DNA from: Butyricicoccus pullicaecorum
GTDB lineage: Bacteria; Bacillota; Clostridia; Oscillospirales; Butyricicoccaceae
Assembly: GCA_021531865.1 (NCBI GenBank)
Contig: JAFBIW010000001.1
Location: 124,001-188,000 of the forward strand
DNA: 64,000 nt
Direction: 5' to 3'
Part shown: piece after piece, positions 32,600 to 39,511 of the stretch
Layout: each line of letters starts with the position of its first letter
How positions within the stretch are numbered: the stretch's first letter is position 1
Program-made: the position numbers and the translations under genes
Notes under the pieces: generated by a model
What the model saw: the letters and a program-made list of their open reading frames with translations, nothing else
Database searches by the model: none
What the model was told of the DNA's origin: nothing

Positions 32600-33847
32600 T
32601 TATCGCAGCAAGCCCTGATAGTACGCCTCGCTGCCCGTATGGCCGACCGCGCAGATCGAAGCCTGCTCAAAGTCAAAGACCTCTCTCGCCAGCGTGCGGA
32701 TCTGCTCGGCTGTGACGGCGTCATACGCCGCGACCAGCTCGTCCGCCTCGGCCACCCGATCCGTGAACAGCTCATGGCGTCCCAGATGGTTCATGCGTGC
32801 GTTTGTGCTCTCCAGACCCATGAGCAGGTTGCTCTTGAGCTGCTCGCGGCAGCGGCTCAGCTCTTCCCGCGTCGGGCCTTCCTCGCAGAAACGGTGGAGC
32901 ACGTCGCAGATCAGATGCGCCGCGCGTTCCTCCTGCTCCTGCCCCAGACCGACATAGATCGAGAACAGACCGGTATCCACATGGCTCGTGCAGAACGAAT
33001 AGACCGAATAACACAGACCGTTCTGCTCGCGCACGGTCTGGAACAGGCGGGACGACATGCCGCCGCCCAGAATGGCGTTCATGAGCTGATAGGCATAGCG
33101 CCGCTCGTCCAACAGGGGCAGGCCGGGAAAGCCGATGCACAGGTGGTTCTGCTCGATCTCCTTGGGACGGACGACGACACGCGGCTGATAGACCGCAGGC
33201 TCGATCTGATTGCGCCCGCTGCCTTTCATCTCGGAGAACAGCTCACAGATGTAGTCCAGATCCTCCTGCGAATAATGACCCGAAAGCGCGACAACCGTGT
33301 CCGCCGGACGGTAATACTCGTCCACATAATCGTGCAGCGTCTTGGAATCCATCGTCGAGAGCGTCTCCTCGGTGCCCAGAATGGGACAGCCCAGCGCGGT
33401 GCCCTCAAAGCAGCTCTCAAACAGCTTCTCGGTCGCGACGTCCTCAGGCGTGTCCTCGTACATGTCGATCTCCTCGAGCACGACGCCGCGCTCCAGCTCG
33501 ATGTCCTCGTCCGCAAAGCGCGAGCACAGGAACATATCGGCCAGCAGCTCAGCCGCTGTGCGCAGATGGGTGTCCAGCACCTTCATGTAGTAGCAGGTGC
33601 AGTCCTTCGAGGTAAAGGCGTTGGACTGGCCGCCCATCGCGTCCATGACCGCGGCGATGTGGCGGGCGCTGCGTTTTTCCGTGCCCTTGAAGATCATGTG
33701 CTCGATGAAATGGGACACGCCGTTCAGGTGCGCAGGCTCGAAGCGGCTGCCGTTGCCTATCCAAACGCCGATCGCCGCCGAGCGTACATGGTCGATCTCC
33801 TCCGCAATCACGCGCACGCCATTCGGCAAAACAATTTTCTGATACAT
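32600..33847 (-). CDS. M16-family zinc metallopeptidase (processing-protease-like)
   Basis: A 415-aa M16 peptidase. The inverted zinc motif HFIEH (His46, Glu49, His50) lies in GVSHFIEHMIFKGTEKR, followed by the distal zinc Glu in ERGVVLEEIDMYED. LVRDD-like and GMSSRLFQTVREQNGLCYSV stretches of the C-terminal half complete the family picture. It resembles MlpA/YmxG, whose gene in Bacillus lies downstream of pnp. Here pnp lies upstream on the same strand but about 2 kb away, with a foreign-looking plus-strand pair in between. ATG 33847 is preferred over GTG 33862 because GGTGG precedes it at usable distance. Confidence 0.92.
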   Translation of the reverse strand: MYQKIVLPNGVRVIAEEIDHVRSAAIGVWIGNGSRFEPAHLNGVSHFIEHMIFKGTEKRSARHIAAVMDAMGGQSNAFTSKDCTCYYMKVLDTHLRTAAELLADMFLCSRFADEDIELERGVVLEEIDMYEDTPEDVATEKLFESCFEGTALGCPILGTEETLSTMDSKTLHDYVDEYYRPADTVVALSGHYSQEDLDYICELFSEMKGSGRNQIEPAVYQPRVVVRPKEIEQNHLCIGFPGLPLLDERRYAYQLMNAILGGGMSSRLFQTVREQNGLCYSVYSFCTSHVDTGLFSIYVGLGQEQEERAAHLICDVLHRFCEEGPTREELSRCREQLKSNLLMGLESTNARMNHLGRHELFTDRVAEADELVAAYDAVTAEQIRTLAREVFDFEQASICAVGHTGSEAYYQGLLR

Positions 33848-34209
33848 ATTTTTATATTCCACCGTTCTTGTCTTTTTCGCAAACGCCCGGAAGGGTTTCC
33901 CCTTCCGGACTCTAAGACAAGTATAGCATATTTTATACGCGGAGGAAACAAGAAATTACCGGAATCGACCCAAAGCCGCCCAAAATATAGGTTGTCAATC
34001 GGCTGCGACCGGCATCGTCACGCCGCCGACGGTGACGGATACCGCGTCCGCAAGCGGGATGATTGCATCCGTCACGCCCTGACCAATCGGGGGAGGTCTC
34101 GTGCTGCTCCTAAGAAACCGATAAAAATGCGCTGGAATCGCAAAAATCACCGAAGCACTACAAGGCTATGAAACAGAGTATAATCAAAGTTCGTCTTTTC
34201 CTTTCATCC

Positions 34210-34238
34210 TTCACATTCACGTGAAACGATGATATAAT
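34210..34238 (+). promoter_or_regulatory. Promoter of the PAP2/XRE island
   Basis: TTCACA (34210-34215), 17 bp, TATAAT (34233-34238). The spacer starts with the palindrome TTCACGTGAA (34216-34225). Confidence 0.65.
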
Positions 34239-34320
34239 ACCATAAAAAGCGAGCAGTCAGACAAATCGAAATTTAGAGGGAAAGAAAATCTAAAAACATC
34301 GAAAAAACAAGCATTTGCGG

Positions 34321-34343
34321 GCATGATACGAATCGTATCATGC
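34321..34343. promoter_or_regulatory. 23-bp perfect dyad upstream of the PAP2 gene
   Basis: GCATGATACGA (34321-34331) and TCGTATCATGC (34333-34343) are exact inverted copies around a central A. It lies about 85 bases downstream of the promoter in the leader. It is a good candidate operator for the XRE regulator encoded in the same operon. Confidence 0.55.
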
Positions 34344-34433
34344 ATGTGAAAGAGCGTTTCTTTCATAGTTTTACACTTTTTGATAAGGTGGAGTTGTCGG
34401 AAAGACAAGCCAAAACAGAAAGGATGTAGAATT

Positions 34434-35093
34434 ATGAAAAAGAGCGAAAAGAAGAATTTGCTGATTGGAAGCATATTCCTTGCAATGTTTGCAGTATGGA
34501 CAGCTTTGATTCAGTCTGTGGATGTGCAGCCGCTTGGTCAAAACGGAACAAGTATTGGATTTGCAACATTCAATTGCTGGTTTCACCATTTCACAGGGGT
34601 AAACATGGCAATTTATACGATTACCGATTGGATGGGGCTGGTGCCTGTCGTAATATGCCTTATTTTCGCAGGGATTGGACTTGTACAGTTGATCAAAAGA
34701 AGAAGCCTTTTCAGGGTGGATGCAGATATCATGATTTTGGGTGTGTATTTTGTCATCGTGTTCTTGGCATATGCGATTTTTGAAATGATCCCAATCAATT
34801 ACAGACCGATTTTAATCGAAGGAATTATGGAGGCTTCTTATCCGTCCTCAACTACCTTGTTGGTATTAAGTGTAATGCCTGTCTTGATCGAGCAAATCCA
34901 GCGTAGACTTTCTGGCATTGGGGTAAAACGAATCATAACGATTGCGGCAATCGCTTTTTCGGTATTCATGGTGACTGGGAGATTGATTTCCGGAGTACAT
35001 TGGTTTACGGATATCGTAGGCGGTGTACTGCTAAGTGCCGGATTGTTTAAGCTTTATAAAGCGGCAGTTATGCTGGCATTAAAAGAAAAATAG
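34434..35093 (+). CDS. PAP2-family phosphatase-like membrane protein
   Basis: A 219-aa protein with five to six membrane helices. PAP2 features are NYRPILIEG (motif 1 RP), YPSSTTLLVL (motif 2, with Thr where most family members have Gly-His) and GRLISGVHWFTDIVGGVLLS (motif 3, R...H...D). Family members hydrolyse lipid phosphates such as undecaprenyl or phosphatidic substrates. The motif 2 change may alter activity. GAAAGGATG lies upstream of ATG 34434. It is followed at once by an XRE regulator. Base composition is much more AT-rich than both flanks, which points to horizontal acquisition. Confidence 0.85.
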   Translation: MKKSEKKNLLIGSIFLAMFAVWTALIQSVDVQPLGQNGTSIGFATFNCWFHHFTGVNMAIYTITDWMGLVPVVICLIFAGIGLVQLIKRRSLFRVDADIMILGVYFVIVFLAYAIFEMIPINYRPILIEGIMEASYPSSTTLLVLSVMPVLIEQIQRRLSGIGVKRIITIAAIAFSVFMVTGRLISGVHWFTDIVGGVLLSAGLFKLYKAAVMLALKEK

Positions 35094-35116
35094 AATTGGT
35101 ATGGGAGGTGCAGGTT

Positions 35117-35734
35117 TTGGAATTTCATGAAAAGCTTCAGGAATTAAGAAAGAGTCGAGGTTTGACACAGGAAGAATTAGCCGAGGCATTATTTGTTTCC
35201 AGAACCGCTATTTCAAAATGGGAGTCCGGAAGAGGATACCCAAGCATAGATTCATTAAAGGAAATATCCAGCTATTTTTCTGTATCAATTGATGATTTGT
35301 TATCTGGAGAGCAATTGATTTTCATAGCAGAAAAAGAAAACAAATCAAATCTCAATGGCGTATGCGATTTGTTATTGGGGTTTGTTGACTTGTTTTCACT
35401 GATGCTGATATTTCTTCCGCTGTATCCCAAACCGGTCAATGGATATATCTATTCGGTAAATCTCTTAGGATATGTAGATGGAAATGCTTTCATAATCAGG
35501 ATCTATTGGGCATTGTTTATCAGCTTGACGATTGCCGGAATCGTGAAAATACTGATGGTCTATTTCAAGTTTGAAAAGGGCAAAAAAGCGGTTACATTCA
35601 TCTCTGTAGGACTCAGTATCATTGCTGTTTTGTTTTTGGCTATGGCGAGAGAGCCGTATGCGATAACAGTAACGTTCCTGTTATTGCTTATCAAAGGCAT
35701 TCTGCTTTATAAGCAGGCTAAGGCAGGTCGATAA
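35117..35734 (+). CDS. XRE-family regulator with C-terminal membrane domain
   Basis: A 205-aa protein. The N-terminal Cro/C1 helix-turn-helix is FHEKLQELRKSRGLTQEELAE and ALFVSRTAISKWESGRGYPS. About four hydrophobic helices follow (DLFSLMLIFLPLY, YWALFISLTIAGIVKILMVYF, FISVGLSIIAVLFLA, ITVTFLLLLIKGILL). Such membrane-tethered regulators are common in Firmicutes next to small membrane or resistance proteins. GGAGGT (35104-35109) points to TTG 35117 as start. It is co-transcribed with the PAP2 gene and shares its low GC. Confidence 0.88.
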   Translation: MEFHEKLQELRKSRGLTQEELAEALFVSRTAISKWESGRGYPSIDSLKEISSYFSVSIDDLLSGEQLIFIAEKENKSNLNGVCDLLLGFVDLFSLMLIFLPLYPKPVNGYIYSVNLLGYVDGNAFIIRIYWALFISLTIAGIVKILMVYFKFEKGKKAVTFISVGLSIIAVLFLAMAREPYAITVTFLLLLIKGILLYKQAKAGR

Positions 35735-35845
35735 GATATTGTGCCCTGCAACTTCCAGTTTATCGAATGGTTTCAATCTTAATTTTCCAAAATATGATAT
35801 GAAACGCATCATCGTGCAGAGTACATGATTCGCTCCTGCGAATAT

Positions 35846-35875
35846 AAAAAAGGGACGCTTTCGCGTCCCTTTTGC
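35846..35875 (-). terminator. Terminator of pnp
   Basis: AAAAGGGACGC (35848-35858) pairs with GCGTCCCTTTT (35863-35873), with six T next on the minus strand. Confidence 0.92.
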
Positions 35876-35890
35876 AGTTTCAATGGAAGA

Positions 35891-38011
35891 TCAGAGCTTT
35901 TCCTCTTCCTTGACGTCCTTCATGGACAGGTTGATGCGGCCCTTGTCGTCGATCTCCATGACCTTAACGTAGACCATGTCGCCGACCTGTACCGCGTCCT
36001 CGACCTTGTCGATGCGGTGGTCAGCCATCTTGGAGATGTGCACCATGCCGTCCTTGTTGGCGGTCAGGTTGACGAACGCGCCGAAGTTCATCAGGCGAAC
36101 GACCTTGCCGTAGTAGATCTCGCCGACCTCAGGCTCCTTGACGATCGCTTCGATCATGGACTTGGCCATTTCACCGTCGGAAGCCTTGACCGCTGCGATG
36201 GTGATGACGCCGTCATCGTTGATGTCGACCTGCGCGCCCGACTCGGCAACGATCTTCTGGATGACCGAGCCGCCCTTGCCGATGACCTCACGGATCTTGT
36301 CCGGATGGATCTGCATGGTGATCATCTTGGGCGCCCAAGCGGAAACGTCCTCACGCGGCTTTTCGATTGCCTTGAGCATGATCTCGTCCAGAATGGCCAG
36401 ACGAGCAACGCGGCACTTGCGGAACGCTTCCTTGATGACGGACGGAGACAGGCCGTCCACCTTAATATCGACCTGAATGGCGGTGATGCCCTTCTTGGTA
36501 CCGGCGACCTTGAAGTCCATATCGCCGTAGAAGTCCTCCAGACCCTGAATGTCGGTGAAGGTGGTCTCCTGACCCTCGTCGGTGATCAGGCCGCAGGAGA
36601 TACCAGCAACCGGCGCCTTGATCGGCACGCCGGCGTCCATCAGAGCCAGCGTAGAGCCGCAGACCGAACCCTGAGAGGTCGAGCCGTTGGAGGAAACGAC
36701 CTCGGATACCAGACGCAGCGCGTACGGGAACTCCTCCTCAGAGGGGATGACGGGCAGCAGCGCACGTTCCGCCAGCGCACCGTGGCCGATCTCACGACGG
36801 CCGGGGCCGCGGGACGGACGGGTCTCGCCAACCGAGAAGGACGGGAAGTTGTAATGATGGATATAACGCTTGGTCTTTTCGTCGAAGATGGTGTCAAGCT
36901 CCTGCGCGTCGCCCAGGGTGCCCAGGGTGCAGACGGTCAGAACCTGGGTCTGGCCGCGGGTGAACAGGCCGGAACCATGCGCGCGCGGCAGAACGCCGAC
37001 CTCGGCAGCCAGCGGACGGACTTCCTCCATGCCGCGGCCGTCCACGCGCTTGCCCTGAACCAGCCAGTGGCGGACGATCTTCTTCTGCAGCTTGTCGAAG
37101 CACTCGGAGATCTCGCCGCCGTGCTCGGCAACGAACTCCTCGCCCAGCTCGGCCTCGAACGCGTCGCGGACGACCTTGATGCGGGCGTCGCGGACGGTCT
37201 TGTCGTCGGTATCCAGGCAGTACTCCAGCTTTTCGCGGCACTCGGCCTCGAGCTTGTCGAAGATCTCATGGTTGAGGTCATGATGCTCGTACTCGAACTT
37301 CGGCTTGCCGATCTGCGCCTTGATGTCGGCGATGAAGGCAACGATCTTCTTGATCTCCTCGTGCGCGGTCATCAGCGCGTTGAACATATCGTCCTCGGGG
37401 ACTTCCTTCGCGCCGGCCTCGATCATGACGATCTTGTCCGCAGTCGCGCAGACGGTAACGTCCATCTCGGAGCGCTTGCGCTGCTCGGCAGTCGGGTTGA
37501 TGACGACCTCGCCGTCCACGATGCCGACGTTGGCGCCGCCGATGACGTAGTCGAACGGAATATCGGAAATGGAGACCGCGATGGACGCGCCCAGCAGCGC
37601 GGCGATCTCGGGCGAGTTATCGGAATCGTTCTCCATGACGGTGCAGACGATGGAGACGTCGTTTCTCAGATCCTTGGGGAACAGCGGACGCATGGGGCGG
37701 TCGATCTGGCGGGAGGCCAGGATCGCGCGCTCAGAGGGACGGCCCTCGCGGCGCATAAAGGAGCCGGGGATGCGGCCGACGGCGTACAGGCGCTCCTCGA
37801 AGTCAACGGAGAGCGGGAAGAAGTCGATACCGTCGCGCGGCTTGGCCGAAGCGGTCGCGGTGACCAGAACGACGGTCTCGCCGTAGCGGACGAGGCAGGA
37901 GCCGTTTGCGAGCTGCGCCAGCTTGCCAGTCTCGACGACGAGCGGACGGCCCGCGTAGGTGGTCTCAAACACGCGGTGGTTTTTGAAATCGAAATGGTTG
38001 ATGTTGCTCAT
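35891..38011 (-). CDS. pnp: Polyribonucleotide nucleotidyltransferase (PNPase)
   Basis: A 706-aa PNPase of standard length. Two RNase PH-like domains are visible (GRPLVVETGKLAQLANGSCL at the N-terminus; VDGRGMEEVRPL and THGSGLFTRGQTQ-like ARAHGSGLFTRGQTQVL in the second). The KH domain has IREVIGKGGSVIQKIVAE (near 560-580), and the C-terminal S1 domain spans GEIYYGKVVRLMNFGAFVNL to the end. It degrades RNA phosphorolytically from the 3' end. It follows rpsO on the same strand, as in most Firmicutes, and the leader between them folds into a long hairpin that may serve processing or autoregulation. Confidence 0.98.
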   Translation of the reverse strand: MSNINHFDFKNHRVFETTYAGRPLVVETGKLAQLANGSCLVRYGETVVLVTATASAKPRDGIDFFPLSVDFEERLYAVGRIPGSFMRREGRPSERAILASRQIDRPMRPLFPKDLRNDVSIVCTVMENDSDNSPEIAALLGASIAVSISDIPFDYVIGGANVGIVDGEVVINPTAEQRKRSEMDVTVCATADKIVMIEAGAKEVPEDDMFNALMTAHEEIKKIVAFIADIKAQIGKPKFEYEHHDLNHEIFDKLEAECREKLEYCLDTDDKTVRDARIKVVRDAFEAELGEEFVAEHGGEISECFDKLQKKIVRHWLVQGKRVDGRGMEEVRPLAAEVGVLPRAHGSGLFTRGQTQVLTVCTLGTLGDAQELDTIFDEKTKRYIHHYNFPSFSVGETRPSRGPGRREIGHGALAERALLPVIPSEEEFPYALRLVSEVVSSNGSTSQGSVCGSTLALMDAGVPIKAPVAGISCGLITDEGQETTFTDIQGLEDFYGDMDFKVAGTKKGITAIQVDIKVDGLSPSVIKEAFRKCRVARLAILDEIMLKAIEKPREDVSAWAPKMITMQIHPDKIREVIGKGGSVIQKIVAESGAQVDINDDGVITIAAVKASDGEMAKSMIEAIVKEPEVGEIYYGKVVRLMNFGAFVNLTANKDGMVHISKMADHRIDKVEDAVQVGDMVYVKVMEIDDKGRINLSMKDVKEEEKL

Positions 38012-38054
38012 GTGATAGCCTCCTCATTCGAAATGGATGCGGCGGCGATGCAGC

Positions 38055-38110
38055 ATTAGCACTTGGAGCGCGGGTCCGGGTCTGTTCGGGCCCGTCCTCC
38101 AATTGCTAAA
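38055..38110 (-). promoter_or_regulatory. Long hairpin in the pnp leader
   Basis: TTAGCA-c-TTGGAG (38056-38068) pairs with CTCCAA-t-TGCTAA (38097-38109), and the inner CGGGTCCGGG/CCCG pairs further. pnp leaders in other bacteria contain hairpins cut by RNase III for autocontrol; that role here is inferred. Confidence 0.55.
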
Positions 38111-38165
38111 GCCGCCCATGTGCCGCCGTTTCTTTGTGTTGCGGACTGCGTACAAGTAGCAAGCA

Positions 38166-38187
38166 AGGGGGGCATGGCTGCCCCCCT
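38166..38187. terminator. GC-rich hairpin between rpsO and pnp
   Basis: GGGGGGCA (38167-38174) pairs with TGCCCCCC (38179-38186). On the minus strand TTGCTTGCT follows, a poor T-tract, so it is more likely a partial terminator or processing site between the two genes. Confidence 0.6.
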
Positions 38188-38200
38188 CGATTTTACTGCA

Positions 38201-38467
38201 TTACTTACGGATACCCAGCTTCGCGATCAGGGCGCGGTAGCGGTTAACGTCCTTCTTCATCAGGTAGTTCAGCATGGAACGGCGCTGGCCAACCATCTTC
38301 AGCAGGCCGCGGCGGGAGTGGTTGTCCTTCGGATGCTGCTTCAGGTGCTCGGTCAGCTCAGCGATGCGAGCGGTCAGGATGGCGACCTGAACCTCCGGGG
38401 AGCCGGTGTCGGTCGGATGGGTACGGTTTGCCTCGATTACGGCAGTCTTGTCTTCCTTGCGGATCAT
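38201..38467 (-). CDS. rpsO: 30S ribosomal protein S15
   Basis: An 88-aa protein, the normal S15 length, with [40 protein letters not shown] and [20 protein letters not shown]. It binds the central domain of 16S rRNA. ATG 38467 follows AAAGGTGA at good spacing; GTG 38479 would add four residues and overlap the ribosome site. Promoter at 38589-38617. Confidence 0.98.
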   Translation of the reverse strand: MIRKEDKTAVIEANRTHPTDTGSPEVQVAILTARIAELTEHLKQHPKDNHSRRGLLKMVGQRRSMLNYLMKKDVNRYRALIAKLGIRK

Positions 38468-38588
38468 AGTTGCATTCACCTTTCAAAAAATAGATTTCAG
38501 TCCCCGCACGCTGGGTCACGGACGGTGAAGGCGGCGCGCTCAAACGCGTCCTGTGCCCGGAGACTAAGCGTGGGGCAAATTACAATTT

Positions 38589-38617
38589 ATATTACCATGA
38601 AACCGGGATTTTGTAAA
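38589..38617 (-). promoter_or_regulatory. rpsO-pnp promoter
   Basis: On the minus strand TTTACA (38612-38617) and TAATAT (38589-38594) are 17 bp apart. About 115 bases of GC-rich leader, including hairpins near 38500-38570, precede rpsO. Confidence 0.65.
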
Positions 38618-38698
38618 GGGTTTTGCTCAAAAACCGCTTTCGTCAACTCATACAAGTCGTTTACAAATTATTCATGCAAAATTTATGAAAAATTCATC

Positions 38699-38727
38699 TT
38701 GCAGGTCGAGTCCGTTTTTTCTATAAT
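38699..38727 (+). promoter_or_regulatory. Plus-strand promoter of a possible small RNA
   Basis: TTGCAG (38699-38704), 17 bp, perfect TATAAT (38722-38727). No protein gene follows. Confidence 0.6.
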
Positions 38728-38733
38728 ATTTCT

Positions 38734-38838
38734 TGTCGATAGGCGATGAAGCCTGTCGAGCCATTTGATTCAGTTTCGTTAGATACGCGGCGGGGTTGTG
38801 CAAAAGCGTGGCCTGATGCCGCGTTTTCTTTTTATTTT
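38734..38838 (+). ncRNA. Candidate small RNA of about 105 nt
   Basis: The segment lies between a good promoter and a terminator-like end. It starts with hairpin GATAGGC/GCCTGTC (38738-38757, one G-U, 6-nt loop). It ends with ACGCGGC (38785-38791) pairing with GCCGCGT (38818-38824) ahead of TTTCTTTTTATTTT. No convincing ORF or ribosome site is present. It does not match SRP RNA, 6S or tmRNA as I remember them. It is divergent to rpsO. Confidence 0.45.
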
Positions 38839-38881
38839 GGCACATTCCCGCCCTTTTTATTCAAAATTTCAGTAAAAAGCC

Positions 38882-38915
38882 AAAAACGGGTGACCGGTCG
38901 GTCACCCGTTTTTTT
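38882..38915. terminator. Bidirectional terminator
   Basis: AAAAACGGGTGACC (38882-38895) pairs with GGTCACCCGTTTTT, with T-runs on both strands. It lies beyond the small membrane protein gene (minus strand) and the candidate small RNA (plus strand). Confidence 0.92.
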
Positions 38916-39013
38916 GAACTTTTTTGCCCTTTTTGTTTTTCACACGCGGACACGCCGCGCACAGTCCGTGCAGGGCGAACAGCTTCCCGTGAATGTTTCT
39001 CCGCGAACCGGCT

Positions 39014-39454
39014 TTAATCCCATTCCCGGGGCTGCACCATGCAGGCGCCGACGCCCGCGGCGAGGCACAGGAAGGCGGCGAAGCAGCCGATCACGGCGTG
39101 CACCGCGAACCGCCCCAGACCGAAGGAATCCATGCTCTGCAAATAGAACAGACCCTGGAACGGATTCAGCATGAGCGGCGAAAGCACATCGAGCACAGGA
39201 TGGCTCATCTTGAGATAGGCCGCCACGTCCACGACGCCGAGCGTCAGCGCATACAGGACGAGCAGCGTTTCGAGCAGATAGCTGTGCAGGGGCAGCGCTG
39301 TCGGAATGAGGATGAGCAGGAACAGCATGTACAGCCCGGAGGCGATCAGGTCGGCCTGCTCGAGATCACCGCGCATGGCGAAAAAGGCCCCGAGCACAAG
39401 GGTCAGCGCAACCCAAATCAGGACGGTCACGATCAGCCCACGAAATTTCCGCAT
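39014..39454 (-). CDS. Small membrane protein of unknown function
   Basis: A 146-aa protein starting MRKFRGLIVTVLIWVALTLV with four hydrophobic helices (LIVTVLIWVALTLVLGAFF; LYMLFLLILIPTALPL; LLETLLVLYALTLGVVDVAAYL; FAVHAVIGCFAAFLCLAAGVG). No conserved catalytic motif is visible. AAAGGGTAA precedes the ATG. It lies downstream of the phosphohexomutase gene on the same strand, 57 bp away, and may be co-transcribed. Family unknown to me. Confidence 0.8.
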   Translation of the reverse strand: MRKFRGLIVTVLIWVALTLVLGAFFAMRGDLEQADLIASGLYMLFLLILIPTALPLHSYLLETLLVLYALTLGVVDVAAYLKMSHPVLDVLSPLMLNPFQGLFYLQSMDSFGLGRFAVHAVIGCFAAFLCLAAGVGACMVQPREWD

Positions 39455-39511
39455 ATCTGGTTACCCTTTCTTCCCCGTCCCGGCAGGCGGGCGGGTGTGT
39501 CTATTCTCTGG

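Larger units (their letters stand above)
33848..34433. other. Gap with hairpin, gene debris and promoter of the PAP2/XRE island
   Basis: CCGGAAGGG/CCCTTCCGG (33884-33911) is a hairpin at the M16 gene's 5' side. A minus-strand frame ending at 33995 reads GVTDAIIPLADAVSVTVGG and stops without a start or ribosome site; it looks like a decayed, possibly phage-derived, gene end. From about 34100 the sequence turns AT-rich and carries the promoter and dyad described separately. Confidence 0.45.

Noticed and set aside
35825-38059. A 744-codon plus-strand frame opposite pnp
   Set aside because: Antisense shadow; pnp itself is unmistakable.
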